A stretch of DNA of 5,522 bases. It comes from Gammaproteobacteria bacterium (GTDB lineage Bacteria > Pseudomonadota > Gammaproteobacteria > SZUA-140). Below are positions 1 to 5,522 of the stretch, in pieces. The notes under the pieces were generated by a model, which worked only from the letters and a program-made list of their open reading frames with translations, did no database searches and was not told the origin of the DNA. The stretch lies in assembly GCA_026982145.1 (NCBI GenBank), contig JALSHQ010000064.1, forward strand, positions 1 through 5,522. Reading direction: 5' to 3'. The translations under genes were made by a program, and so were the position numbers. Each line of letters begins with the position of its first letter. The first letter of the stretch is position 1.

Positions 1-1286
1 TGGTACTGTTTCACGTCATCGATATTGATGCTCATCGGATATACACCGCGGTACATCGTCATCCGGCGTTTGGTCTGCTCGCTTTGTGTCAGTGCATAAA
101 TAGGCAGCCCAGAACTGATGCGAGACATCCAAAGCGGCGTTGAGCCTGACTCCGTCAAGGCCGCAATGCCATCCACTTTTAGGTGATTTGCAGTATACAT
201 CGTTGCCATTGCCACAGCTTCGTCTGTACGACCAAAAGTAAGATCCACTCGATGGTCTGAAACGCGGGTGGTACGCTGTTTCTCCGCCTCTTCACAGATA
301 CGCCCCATCGCCTCAACCACTTTAGCAGGGTATTTTCCTGCGGCAGTCTCACCTGACAACATGACAGCATCGGTGCCATCTAATACGGCGTTAGCAACAT
401 CAAAAACTTCCGCTCGTGTTGGAATCGGGCTCTCAATCATCGATTCCATCATCTGTGTCGCCGTGATCACCACGCGATCCATCGCACGTGCACGCTTAAT
501 CAGGTCTTTCTGAATAGCAGGCAACTCAGCATCGCCCACTTCAACTCCGAGGTCACCACGTGCCACCATGATCACCTCGGATGCCTCGATAATTTCATCA
601 ATCACATCCAGCGCTTCGGCACGCTCAATCTTAGAAACAATGGCACCATGGCCACCGGCCTCTATCAGTAATTTCCGGCACTCATGTACATCATCCGCCG
701 TGCGCGGAAATGAGACGGCTACAAAATCTGCTTCGATTTTTGCCGCAGATATAATGTCACGCTTATCTTTTTCAGTGAGTGCTGGCGCAGAGAGACCGCC
801 GCCCTGAAGGTTGATCCCTTTGTTATTAGACAGTGGCCCGGTGTGCATCACCTTTGTGTGCACTTCCTGACCTCTTATTTCAGTCACTTCCAGAATCATA
901 CGGCCATCATCCAGCAGCAGGGTGTCACCAGATTTCACATCATTAGGCAATTGCTTATAGGTAAGGCCAACCCGCTCATTGGTGCCGTCGAGGTCGCCTA
1001 ACGCAGCATCGAGGATAAAGCTATCACCCTCGATCAGATTAACTTTGCCCTCTTTAAATTTACAGGTACGAATTTTAGGCCCCTGCAAATCAACCAGCAC
1101 GCCAATCGCCTTGTCATGCTTTTCAGCCAATATTCTAATGTTGTCAGCACGCCACTTCTGCTCTTCAAAAGAGCCGTGTGAGAAGTTCAAACGCACCACA
1201 TCGACACCGGCAACAACCAGCGACTCCAAAACTTTAAGGTCGTCAGTTGCCGGCCCTAGAGTTGCGACAATTTTTGTCCTGCGCAA
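1..1286 (-). CDS. pyk: Pyruvate kinase, PykA-like, 3' end missing
   Basis: Converts phosphoenolpyruvate and ADP to pyruvate and ATP in the cytoplasm, the last step of glycolysis. 428 codons are visible; the family is usually about 480 residues, so roughly the last 50, in the C-terminal regulatory domain, lie beyond the left edge. Visible signatures are RRTKIVATLGPAT at residues 2-14, the RLNFSHG strand with Arg32, DLQGPKIR at 66-73, the B domain at about 70-168, catalytic Lys219 and metal ligand Glu221 in SKIERAE, ARGDLGVE at 242-249 with Asp245, Thr277 in ITATQMMESM, and LDGTDAVMLSGETAAGKYP at about 302-320. The run PLSNNKGIN and GGGLSAPALTEKDK resemble E. coli PykA rather than PykF. The start is TTG: an in-frame TAG lies at 1299-1301, no ATG or GTG falls between, and a Shine-Dalgarno sits just ahead. 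It is last of the visible gene series, 65 bp after pgk, behind a terminator-like hairpin. Confidence 0.97.
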   Translation of the reverse strand, partial: MRRTKIVATLGPATDDLKVLESLVVAGVDVVRLNFSHGSFEEQKWRADNIRILAEKHDKAIGVLVDLQGPKIRTCKFKEGKVNLIEGDSFILDAALGDLDGTNERVGLTYKQLPNDVKSGDTLLLDDGRMILEVTEIRGQEVHTKVMHTGPLSNNKGINLQGGGLSAPALTEKDKRDIISAAKIEADFVAVSFPRTADDVHECRKLLIEAGGHGAIVSKIERAEALDVIDEIIEASEVIMVARGDLGVEVGDAELPAIQKDLIKRARAMDRVVITATQMMESMIESPIPTRAEVFDVANAVLDGTDAVMLSGETAAGKYPAKVVEAMGRICEEAEKQRTTRVSDHRVDLTFGRTDEAVAMATMYTANHLKVDGIAALTESGSTPLWMSRISSGLPIYALTQSEQTKRRMTMYRGVYPMSINIDDVKQY

Positions 1287-1294
1287 CTTACTTT

Positions 1295-1300
1295 CTCCCT
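1295..1300 (-). promoter_or_regulatory. Ribosome binding site that fixes the TTG start of pyk
   Basis: On the minus strand the hexamer AGGGAG lies 8 nt before TTG at 1284-1286. The nearest in-frame upstream codon of note is a stop (TAG, 1299-1301), which overlaps this site, so translation cannot begin further upstream. The residues right after TTG (RRTKIVATLGP) match the usual pyruvate kinase N-terminus, which agrees with this start. Confidence 0.8.
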
Positions 1301-1310
1301 AATATTAACT

Positions 1311-1335
1311 AAAAATGAGGGCCGTATTGCCCTCA
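1311..1335 (-). terminator. Candidate intrinsic terminator or attenuator between pgk and pyk
   Basis: Read on the minus strand, TGAGGGC (1335-1329), a 6-nt loop AATACG (1328-1323) and GCCCTCA (1322-1316) form a perfect 7-bp, GC-rich stem followed at once by TTTTT (1315-1311). This is the layout of a Rho-independent terminator for the operon's transcription direction. The other strand has no T-run after the hairpin. The stem is short and only 10 nt separate the T-run from the pyk ribosome binding site. Partial termination that lowers pyk relative to pgk is as likely as a full stop. No convincing promoter for pyk fits after it. Confidence 0.55.
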
Positions 1336-1351
1336 AACAATCATCCAGCAG

Positions 1352-2527
1352 TTACTTTGCACGTACTTCTAAAATTTCAACCGCAGGCAGTTTTTTGCCT
1401 TCCAGAAACTCAAGGAACGCGCCGCCGCCCGTCGAAATATATGAAACCTTGTCGGCAATACCATATTTAGCAACCGCCGCCAGCGTATCGCCACCACCCG
1501 CAATCGAAAAGGCAGGGCTGTCGGCAATCGCATTGGCAATTGCTTTAGTTCCTTCGCCAAATTGGTCAAACTCAAACACGCCAACCGGGCCGTTCCAGAC
1601 GATAGTACCAGCATTTTTAATAATTTCAGCGAGCTCTTTTGCACTCTCAGGGCCGATGTCAAAGATCATGTCATCACCCACAACCTCTGACGCACTCTTC
1701 AGCTCTGCTGCCGCTGATTCAGCAAATTCTTTAGCACACACAACATCGCTTGGGACGGGGATATCACCGCCACGCGCCTGTGCATCAGCAGTCAATTTTT
1801 TCGCGGTATCAACGAGGTCTGCCTCATATAGCGACTTGCCGACATTGTACCCTGCTGCTGCGATAAAAGTATTCGCAATGCCGCCACCCACAATCAATTG
1901 ATCAACAATTTTGGATAGCGACTCCAGCACTGTTAATTTAGTTGATACTTTAGAGCCGCCCACGATGGCCACCATCGGACGCGCCGGGTTATCCAGTGCC
2001 TTTCCGAGTGCTTCCAGCTCACCCGCCAACAGTGGACCCGCACATGCCGTTGCGGCAAACTTCGAAACACCATGGGTCGATGACTGTGCTCGATGCGCAG
2101 TACCAAAAGCATCCATCACAAACACATCACACAGTGCTGCGTACTGTTTTGACAGTGCATCGTCATTCTTTTTCTCACCCGCATTAAAGCGAACGTTCTC
2201 AAGAATAACCACCTCACCATCGGCAAGCTCCACCCCACTTAGGTACTCTTTAACCAGTTTAACCTCACGACCCAGTAGTTTGCCCATATGCGCGGCCACG
2301 GGAGCCAATGAATATTCATCTGCATATTCACCTTCCGTTGGACGACCAAGGTGAGACATGATCATCACCTTTGCGCCACCTTTAAGTGCTTTCTGAATGG
2401 TCGGTAGTGATGCGCGGATACGGGTGTCATCTGATACTGCGCCATCTTTAAGTGGCACATTCAGGTCCTGCCGAATTAGGACGCGCTTACCCGCCAGATC
2501 CAGATCAGTCATTTTGATTACAGACAT
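1352..2527 (-). CDS. pgk: Phosphoglycerate kinase, complete
   Basis: Transfers phosphate between 1,3-bisphosphoglycerate/ADP and 3-phosphoglycerate/ATP, reversibly, in the cytoplasm; it works in glycolysis, gluconeogenesis and, where present, the Calvin cycle. The 391 residues fit the usual bacterial length of about 390. The N-terminal 3-phosphoglycerate domain shows RQDLNVP at 19-25 (Asp21, Asn23), Arg36, SHLGRP at 58-63, Arg113 and Arg146. The C-terminal nucleotide domain shows GGSKVSTK at 190-197 (Lys193, Lys197), NGPVGVFE at 312-319, GGGDT at 344-348 and STGGGAFLE at 366-374. The ATG start is backed by AGGAG at 2534-2538, 6 nt upstream, and by an N-terminus (MSVIKMTDLDLAGKRV) that I recall as shared with enterobacterial PGK, so the internal Met6 is not preferred. 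It lies 112 bp after gap, across a large palindrome, and 65 bp before pyk, consistent with one transcript. Nothing is missing or broken. Confidence 0.99.
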   Translation of the reverse strand: MSVIKMTDLDLAGKRVLIRQDLNVPLKDGAVSDDTRIRASLPTIQKALKGGAKVMIMSHLGRPTEGEYADEYSLAPVAAHMGKLLGREVKLVKEYLSGVELADGEVVILENVRFNAGEKKNDDALSKQYAALCDVFVMDAFGTAHRAQSSTHGVSKFAATACAGPLLAGELEALGKALDNPARPMVAIVGGSKVSTKLTVLESLSKIVDQLIVGGGIANTFIAAAGYNVGKSLYEADLVDTAKKLTADAQARGGDIPVPSDVVCAKEFAESAAAELKSASEVVGDDMIFDIGPESAKELAEIIKNAGTIVWNGPVGVFEFDQFGEGTKAIANAIADSPAFSIAGGGDTLAAVAKYGIADKVSYISTGGGAFLEFLEGKKLPAVEILEVRAK

Positions 2528-2546
2528 TGATATCTCCTATGAAAAC

Positions 2547-2640
2547 AGGGGAAAGGGTAAAAACTCAAGGGCAAAGGGAAGAAGATGGGCGATGCCCGTC
2601 GCTCTAATTCCTTTTCCCCTTCGCCTTGTACCTTTGCCCT
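2547..2640. repeat. Nested imperfect palindrome filling the gap-pgk spacer
   Basis: The spacer is one long inverted repeat centred near 2592. On the minus strand the left arm holds two purine blocks, AAGGGCAAAGG (2641-2631) and AAGGGGAAAAGGAA (2621-2608); the right arm holds their pyrimidine partners, TTCCCTTTGCCCTT (2580-2567) and CCCTTTCCCCT (2557-2547). The inner blocks pair at 12 of 14 positions and the outer at 9 of 11, around a tip GGGC-ATC-GCCC (2597-2587). An alternative pairing is perfect over 11 bp: 2641-2631 with 2577-2567. The outer block starts inside the TAA stop of gap. No T-run follows, so it is not a standard terminator. It looks like a dispersed intergenic repeat (REP or MITE-like) or an mRNA stability or processing hairpin. 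Copy number in the genome cannot be judged from one window. Confidence 0.7.
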
Positions 2641-3641
2641 TATTTAGCTACGTGACGAACGAAACGCATCATGTTGCAAGTGTAGCCGTACTCGTTGTCG
2701 TACCAAGCCACCACTTTCACGAAAGTGCCATCCAGCGCGATACCAGCACCTGAATCGAAGATAGAAGAGAAACCACAACCACGGAAATCGGTAGAGACAA
2801 CTTTTTCATCGGTGTACCCGAGGGTTTGACCCATTTCATCAGATTCTGAAGCGGCTTTCATCACTGCGCAGATATCATCGTAAGAGGTCTCTTTGTCCAG
2901 CTCCACGGTCAGATCAACCACCGACACATCAGAGGTCGGGATGCGAAAAGCCATGCCGGTCAGTTTGCCATTCAGCTCTGGTAATACAACACCCACGGCT
3001 TTAGCAGCACCCGTAGAAGAAGGGATAATGTTTTCCAGAATGCCACGGCCGCCGCGCCAATCTTTCATTGAAGGGCCATCGACCGTTTTTTGGGTCGCGG
3101 TTGCTGCGTGTACTGTTGTCATCAAGCCACGCTTGATGCCGAATTCGTCGTTCAGTACTTTGGCAACGGGTGCCAGGCAGTTGGTGGTACAAGAGGCTGC
3201 GGAGCTGATCACCTGACCTGCATATTCGTTGTGATTAACACCGAAGACAAACATTGGGGTTGCGTCTTTAGAAGGAGCCGATTGAACAACCTTCTTCGCA
3301 CCGGCATCGATGTGCGCCTGACAGCTCTCTTCTGTCAGGAAGAAACCGGTACACTCCAAAACCACGTCGACATCAACATCGCCCCATTTCAGGTCAGCAG
3401 GGTTGCGTTCAGCCGTCAGGCGAATTTTTTTGCCGTCAACAATCAGCGCACCGTTATCAACAGAGACTTCGCCATCAAAACGACCATGCACTGAATCATA
3501 TTTCAGCATATATGCGAGGTAGTCGGCATCCAGCAGGTCGTTGATCGCAACGATCTCCATGTCCTTAAATTCTTGCGCCACTGCACGAAAGGCCATACGC
3601 CCGATTCGGCCGAAGCCGTTAATACCAATTTTAATCGTCAT
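2640..3641 (-). CDS. gap: Type I glyceraldehyde-3-phosphate dehydrogenase, GapA-like, complete
   Basis: Interconverts glyceraldehyde-3-phosphate and 1,3-bisphosphoglycerate with NAD(H) and phosphate in the cytoplasm; it feeds PGK, encoded next. The 333 residues match the usual length of 330-340. The Rossmann domain begins with INGFGRIGR at 7-15, and Asp35 in AINDLLD is the acidic residue that usually favours NAD over NADP. The catalytic domain has Cys151 in SCTTNC, the partner His178 in TTVHAATATQKTVDGP, the S-loop with DWRGGRG at 194-200, PSSTGAAKAVG at 207-217, and WYDNEYGY at 313-320. The SCTTNC and DWRGGRG context and overall likeness to E. coli GapA argue against Epd (erythrose-4-phosphate dehydrogenase), the paralogue often placed between tkt and pgk in other gammaproteobacteria. 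AGGAG at 3649-3653 lies 7 nt before the ATG. The TAA stop runs straight into the downstream palindrome. Cofactor preference is inferred, not shown. Confidence 0.98.
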   Translation of the reverse strand: MTIKIGINGFGRIGRMAFRAVAQEFKDMEIVAINDLLDADYLAYMLKYDSVHGRFDGEVSVDNGALIVDGKKIRLTAERNPADLKWGDVDVDVVLECTGFFLTEESCQAHIDAGAKKVVQSAPSKDATPMFVFGVNHNEYAGQVISSAASCTTNCLAPVAKVLNDEFGIKRGLMTTVHAATATQKTVDGPSMKDWRGGRGILENIIPSSTGAAKAVGVVLPELNGKLTGMAFRIPTSDVSVVDLTVELDKETSYDDICAVMKAASESDEMGQTLGYTDEKVVSTDFRGCGFSSIFDSGAGIALDGTFVKVVAWYDNEYGYTCNMMRFVRHVAK

Positions 3642-3676
3642 TATTTAACTCCTAAATTTAAAACAAAAGTCAGTTG

Positions 3677-3711
3677 GCTCACCGCCTCGAACGATTGCTG
3701 AGGCGACAAGC
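3677..3711 (-). promoter_or_regulatory. 12-bp RNA hairpin in the tkt-gap spacer
   Basis: On the minus strand GCTTGTCGCCTC (3711-3700) can pair with GAGGCGGTGAGC (3688-3677) across an 11-nt loop. Nine pairs are Watson-Crick and three consecutive ones in the middle are G-U wobbles, which form only in minus-strand RNA; the plus-strand transcript would have C-A clashes there. A T-rich run (TTTTGTTTT, 3668-3660) follows after 8 nt, too far for a classical intrinsic terminator. The gap ribosome binding site comes 24-28 nt beyond the stem. Likely roles are 3'-end stabilisation of a processed tkt message or a weak attenuator. No clear promoter for gap was found in this 93-bp spacer. Confidence 0.45.
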
Positions 3712-3734
3712 TTAATCATTATTCAGCGGTAGGC

Positions 3735-5522
3735 TTATTTACCAAGCACCTTATTGGCTGTCGCAACAACGTTCTCCACGGTGAAACCAAACTCTTTAAA
3801 CAGGTCTACCGCAGGAGCAGACTCACCAAAAGATTTCATGCAGACAGTCCCGCCATCCAGACCAACGTATTTGTACCAGGACTGATCCACACCAGCTTCA
3901 ATCGCAACACGCTTCACACCGGGAATCAGAACAGAATCTTTGTAAGCCTGATCTTGAGTATCAAATGCACAGGAAGAGGGCATTGAGACAACACGTACGC
4001 TGGCATCCATCGCCACAGCGGCTTCAACCGCCAGCGCCACCTCAGAGCCGGTAGCGATAAAGATAATATCCGGGGTGCCTTCACAATCTTTCAGCACGTA
4101 GCCACCCTTCTCAATGTTGGCCACCTGCTCAGGTGTACGTTCCATTGGCGTCAGGGTTTGACGTGAAAAAACCAGTGCGGTAGGTGCATCACCACGCAGC
4201 ATCGCCACTTTCCATGAAACGGCGGATTCAATCGCATCACAACCGCGCCATGTCTGGAAACCCGGGATTACACGCATGGTGGCCAACTGCTCAACCGGCT
4301 GATGAGTCGGGCCATCTTCACCAAGGCCGATAGAATCATGAGTGTAAACATAGATGGTGCCGATCTTCATCAATGCAGACATACGCAACGCGTTGCGCAT
4401 GAACTCCATAAACATAAAGAAGGTTGCGCCGTAAACTTTAAAACCACCATGCAGCACCATGCCGTTCATCATGTGCGCCATGCCAAACTCACGTACCCCC
4501 CATGAGAGGTAGTTACCGTCGGCATTTTCTGGGGTCACTTTCACGGTGCCCGACCAGTTGGTCAGATTAGAGCCGGTCAGATCAGCTGAGCCACCAAACA
4601 TCTCTGGCAGTAGCGGTCCCATCGCTTCGATCGCATTTTGCGACGCTTTACGTGACGCGATGTTGGGCATGTCCGCTTGAGTCTTGGCGATGAATTTATC
4701 CATCTCAAGCGTAAAGTTTGCAGGCAGTTCGCCCGACATGCGACGTACAAATTCCGCTGCTTCCGCAGGGAAAGCCGCTTTATAGGCTTCGAATTTAGCA
4801 TCCCAAGAAGCTTCATCTGCTGCGCCTTGCTCTTTGTGATCCCAACCGGCATAGATGTCTGATGGGATTTCGAAAGGTGCTGCTGTCCAGCCCAGTTCTT
4901 TTCGTGTGGCTGCAATTTCGTCGTCACCCAGCGGTGCGCCGTGGCAGTCATGCGTCCCTTTTAGGTTGGGTGAACCAAAACCGATCACGGTACGGGTACA
5001 GATCAGCGTCGGTTTGTCGGTAACAGATTTCGCTTCTGCGATCGCTGCGCTGATGGCATCCGCATCGTGGCCATCAACATCGGGGATCACATGCCAGTCG
5101 TAAGAGTTGAAACGCCCCGGTACACCCTTCTCCATCCAGTCGCCGATGTGGCCATCGATAGAGATGTCATTGTCATCCCAGAAAGCAATCAGTTTGCCCA
5201 AACCTAACGTACCGGCCAGCGCACAAGACTCATGAGAGAGCCCTTCCATCAGGCAGCCATCACCCATAAAGACGTAGGTGTGATGGTCAACGATATCGTG
5301 ACCCGGTTTATTAAACTGCGCCGCCAGTGTGCGTTCAGCAATCGCCATCCCGACTGCATTGGTGATACCTTGACCCAGAGGGCCAGTGGTGGTCTCGATG
5401 CCGTCGGCATAACCATATTCAGGGTGCCCCGCCGTCTTGGAGTGCAGTTGGCGGAAGCTCTTGATGTCTTCCATGCTCAGATCAAAACCGGACAGATGCA
5501 GCAGCGAGTACATCAGCATCGA
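3735..5522 (-). CDS. tkt: Transketolase, TktA-like, 5' end missing
   Basis: Thiamine-diphosphate enzyme that moves two-carbon units between ketose and aldose phosphates in the pentose phosphate pathway and the Calvin cycle (where it is often named cbbT). 595 codons are visible. Aligned by eye with E. coli TktA from memory, the fragment begins near residue 68, so about 67 N-terminal residues, including the HPGAP and NGHGS histidines, lie off the right edge. Counting from the Met at 5517-5519 as 1: GPLGQG at 46-51; the ThDP/Mg motif GDGCLMEG at 86-93 with Asp87 and distal Asn117; Arg290 in the SRKASQN phosphate site; catalytic Glu344 in VREFGM; HDSIGLGEDGPTHQP at 394-408 with His394, Asp402 and His406; Arg453 in FSRQTL. 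The C-terminal domain with ATGSEV at 489-494 and GESAPA at 565-570 is complete. It ends in TAA 93 bp before gap. It is the first visible gene of the series; its start and any operon promoter are outside the window. Confidence 0.98.
   Translation of the reverse strand, partial: SMLMYSLLHLSGFDLSMEDIKSFRQLHSKTAGHPEYGYADGIETTTGPLGQGITNAVGMAIAERTLAAQFNKPGHDIVDHHTYVFMGDGCLMEGLSHESCALAGTLGLGKLIAFWDDNDISIDGHIGDWMEKGVPGRFNSYDWHVIPDVDGHDADAISAAIAEAKSVTDKPTLICTRTVIGFGSPNLKGTHDCHGAPLGDDEIAATRKELGWTAAPFEIPSDIYAGWDHKEQGAADEASWDAKFEAYKAAFPAEAAEFVRRMSGELPANFTLEMDKFIAKTQADMPNIASRKASQNAIEAMGPLLPEMFGGSADLTGSNLTNWSGTVKVTPENADGNYLSWGVREFGMAHMMNGMVLHGGFKVYGATFFMFMEFMRNALRMSALMKIGTIYVYTHDSIGLGEDGPTHQPVEQLATMRVIPGFQTWRGCDAIESAVSWKVAMLRGDAPTALVFSRQTLTPMERTPEQVANIEKGGYVLKDCEGTPDIIFIATGSEVALAVEAAVAMDASVRVVSMPSSCAFDTQDQAYKDSVLIPGVKRVAIEAGVDQSWYKYVGLDGGTVCMKSFGESAPAVDLFKEFGFTVENVVATANKVLGK

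Noticed and set aside
1395..1901. 168-codon plus-strand open frame opposite pgk
   Set aside because: It lies wholly antisense to well-conserved pgk, is rich in Ser, Ala and Pro as expected from a shadow frame, and shows no recognisable domain.
1911..2354. 147-codon plus-strand open frame opposite pgk
   Set aside because: Antisense shadow of pgk with low-complexity Ser/Ala composition and no family resemblance.
2547..2641. Large spacer palindrome as an intrinsic terminator for gap
   Set aside because: No T-run follows the right arm; the next bases are GTTTTC and then the pgk ribosome binding site, so the classical terminator form is absent.
2397..2753. 118-codon plus-strand open frame crossing the gap-pgk spacer
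   Set aside because: It overlaps the antisense of two conserved genes and the palindrome, and shows no recognisable domain.
3090..3494. 134-codon plus-strand open frame opposite gap
   Set aside because: Fully antisense to gap, whose catalytic Cys and His motifs are encoded in the same stretch; no motif of its own.
2640..3641. Possible erythrose-4-phosphate dehydrogenase (Epd) because it lies between tkt and pgk
   Set aside because: Sequence around Cys151, the S-loop and the C-terminus follows the GapA type closely, so GAPDH is preferred over Epd.
3645..3719. 24-codon minus-strand open frame in the tkt-gap spacer, ending within a few bases of the gap start
   Set aside because: No Shine-Dalgarno precedes its ATG, the sequence is better explained by the hairpin, and a frame of this size is expected by chance. 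A leader peptide coupled to gap cannot be fully excluded.
1..5522. Novel defence, mobile or biosynthetic system
   Set aside because: All coding space is taken by four well-known core metabolic genes, and no extra gene, array or unexplained coding segment was found.

Overview
The window carries four consecutive genes of central carbon metabolism, all on the minus strand and read right to left: transketolase (tkt, 5' end cut off by the right edge), glyceraldehyde-3-phosphate dehydrogenase (gap), phosphoglycerate kinase (pgk) and pyruvate kinase (pyk, 3' end cut off by the left edge). All four proteins look intact and keep their catalytic residues. No RNA gene, CRISPR array, transposase gene or phage gene was seen.

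The proteins resemble enterobacterial and other gammaproteobacterial orthologues closely. The PGK N-terminus, the GapA-type GAPDH, the TktA-type transketolase and the PykA-type pyruvate kinase all read like E. coli homologues from memory. The order tkt-gap-pgk-pyk, usually followed by an aldolase gene, is one I associate with autotrophic or C1-using proteobacteria such as sulfur oxidisers, nitrifiers and methanotrophs. There the same enzymes serve the reductive half of the Calvin cycle as well as glycolysis and gluconeogenesis. The best guess is a gammaproteobacterium, possibly chemoautotrophic. No RuBisCO or phosphoribulokinase gene is in view, so autotrophy is inference only.

Layout: tkt fragment 3735-5522; 93-bp gap 3642-3734 holding a 12-bp hairpin; gap 2640-3641; 112-bp gap 2528-2639 almost filled by a nested, imperfect purine/pyrimidine palindrome of about 94 bp; pgk 1352-2527; 65-bp gap 1287-1351 with a compact hairpin plus T-run resembling an intrinsic terminator; pyk 1-1286, starting at TTG. 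There is no gene-free stretch over 300 bases.

The enzymes form a continuous route: transketolase exchanges two-carbon units among sugar phosphates and yields glyceraldehyde-3-phosphate. GAPDH and PGK interconvert this with 3-phosphoglycerate, and pyruvate kinase drains phosphoenolpyruvate to pyruvate. Common strand and short gaps suggest an operon. Each spacer carries a different RNA-hairpin candidate, so differential expression along the message is plausible. The coding content is ordinary core metabolism; the points worth a second look are in the spacers.
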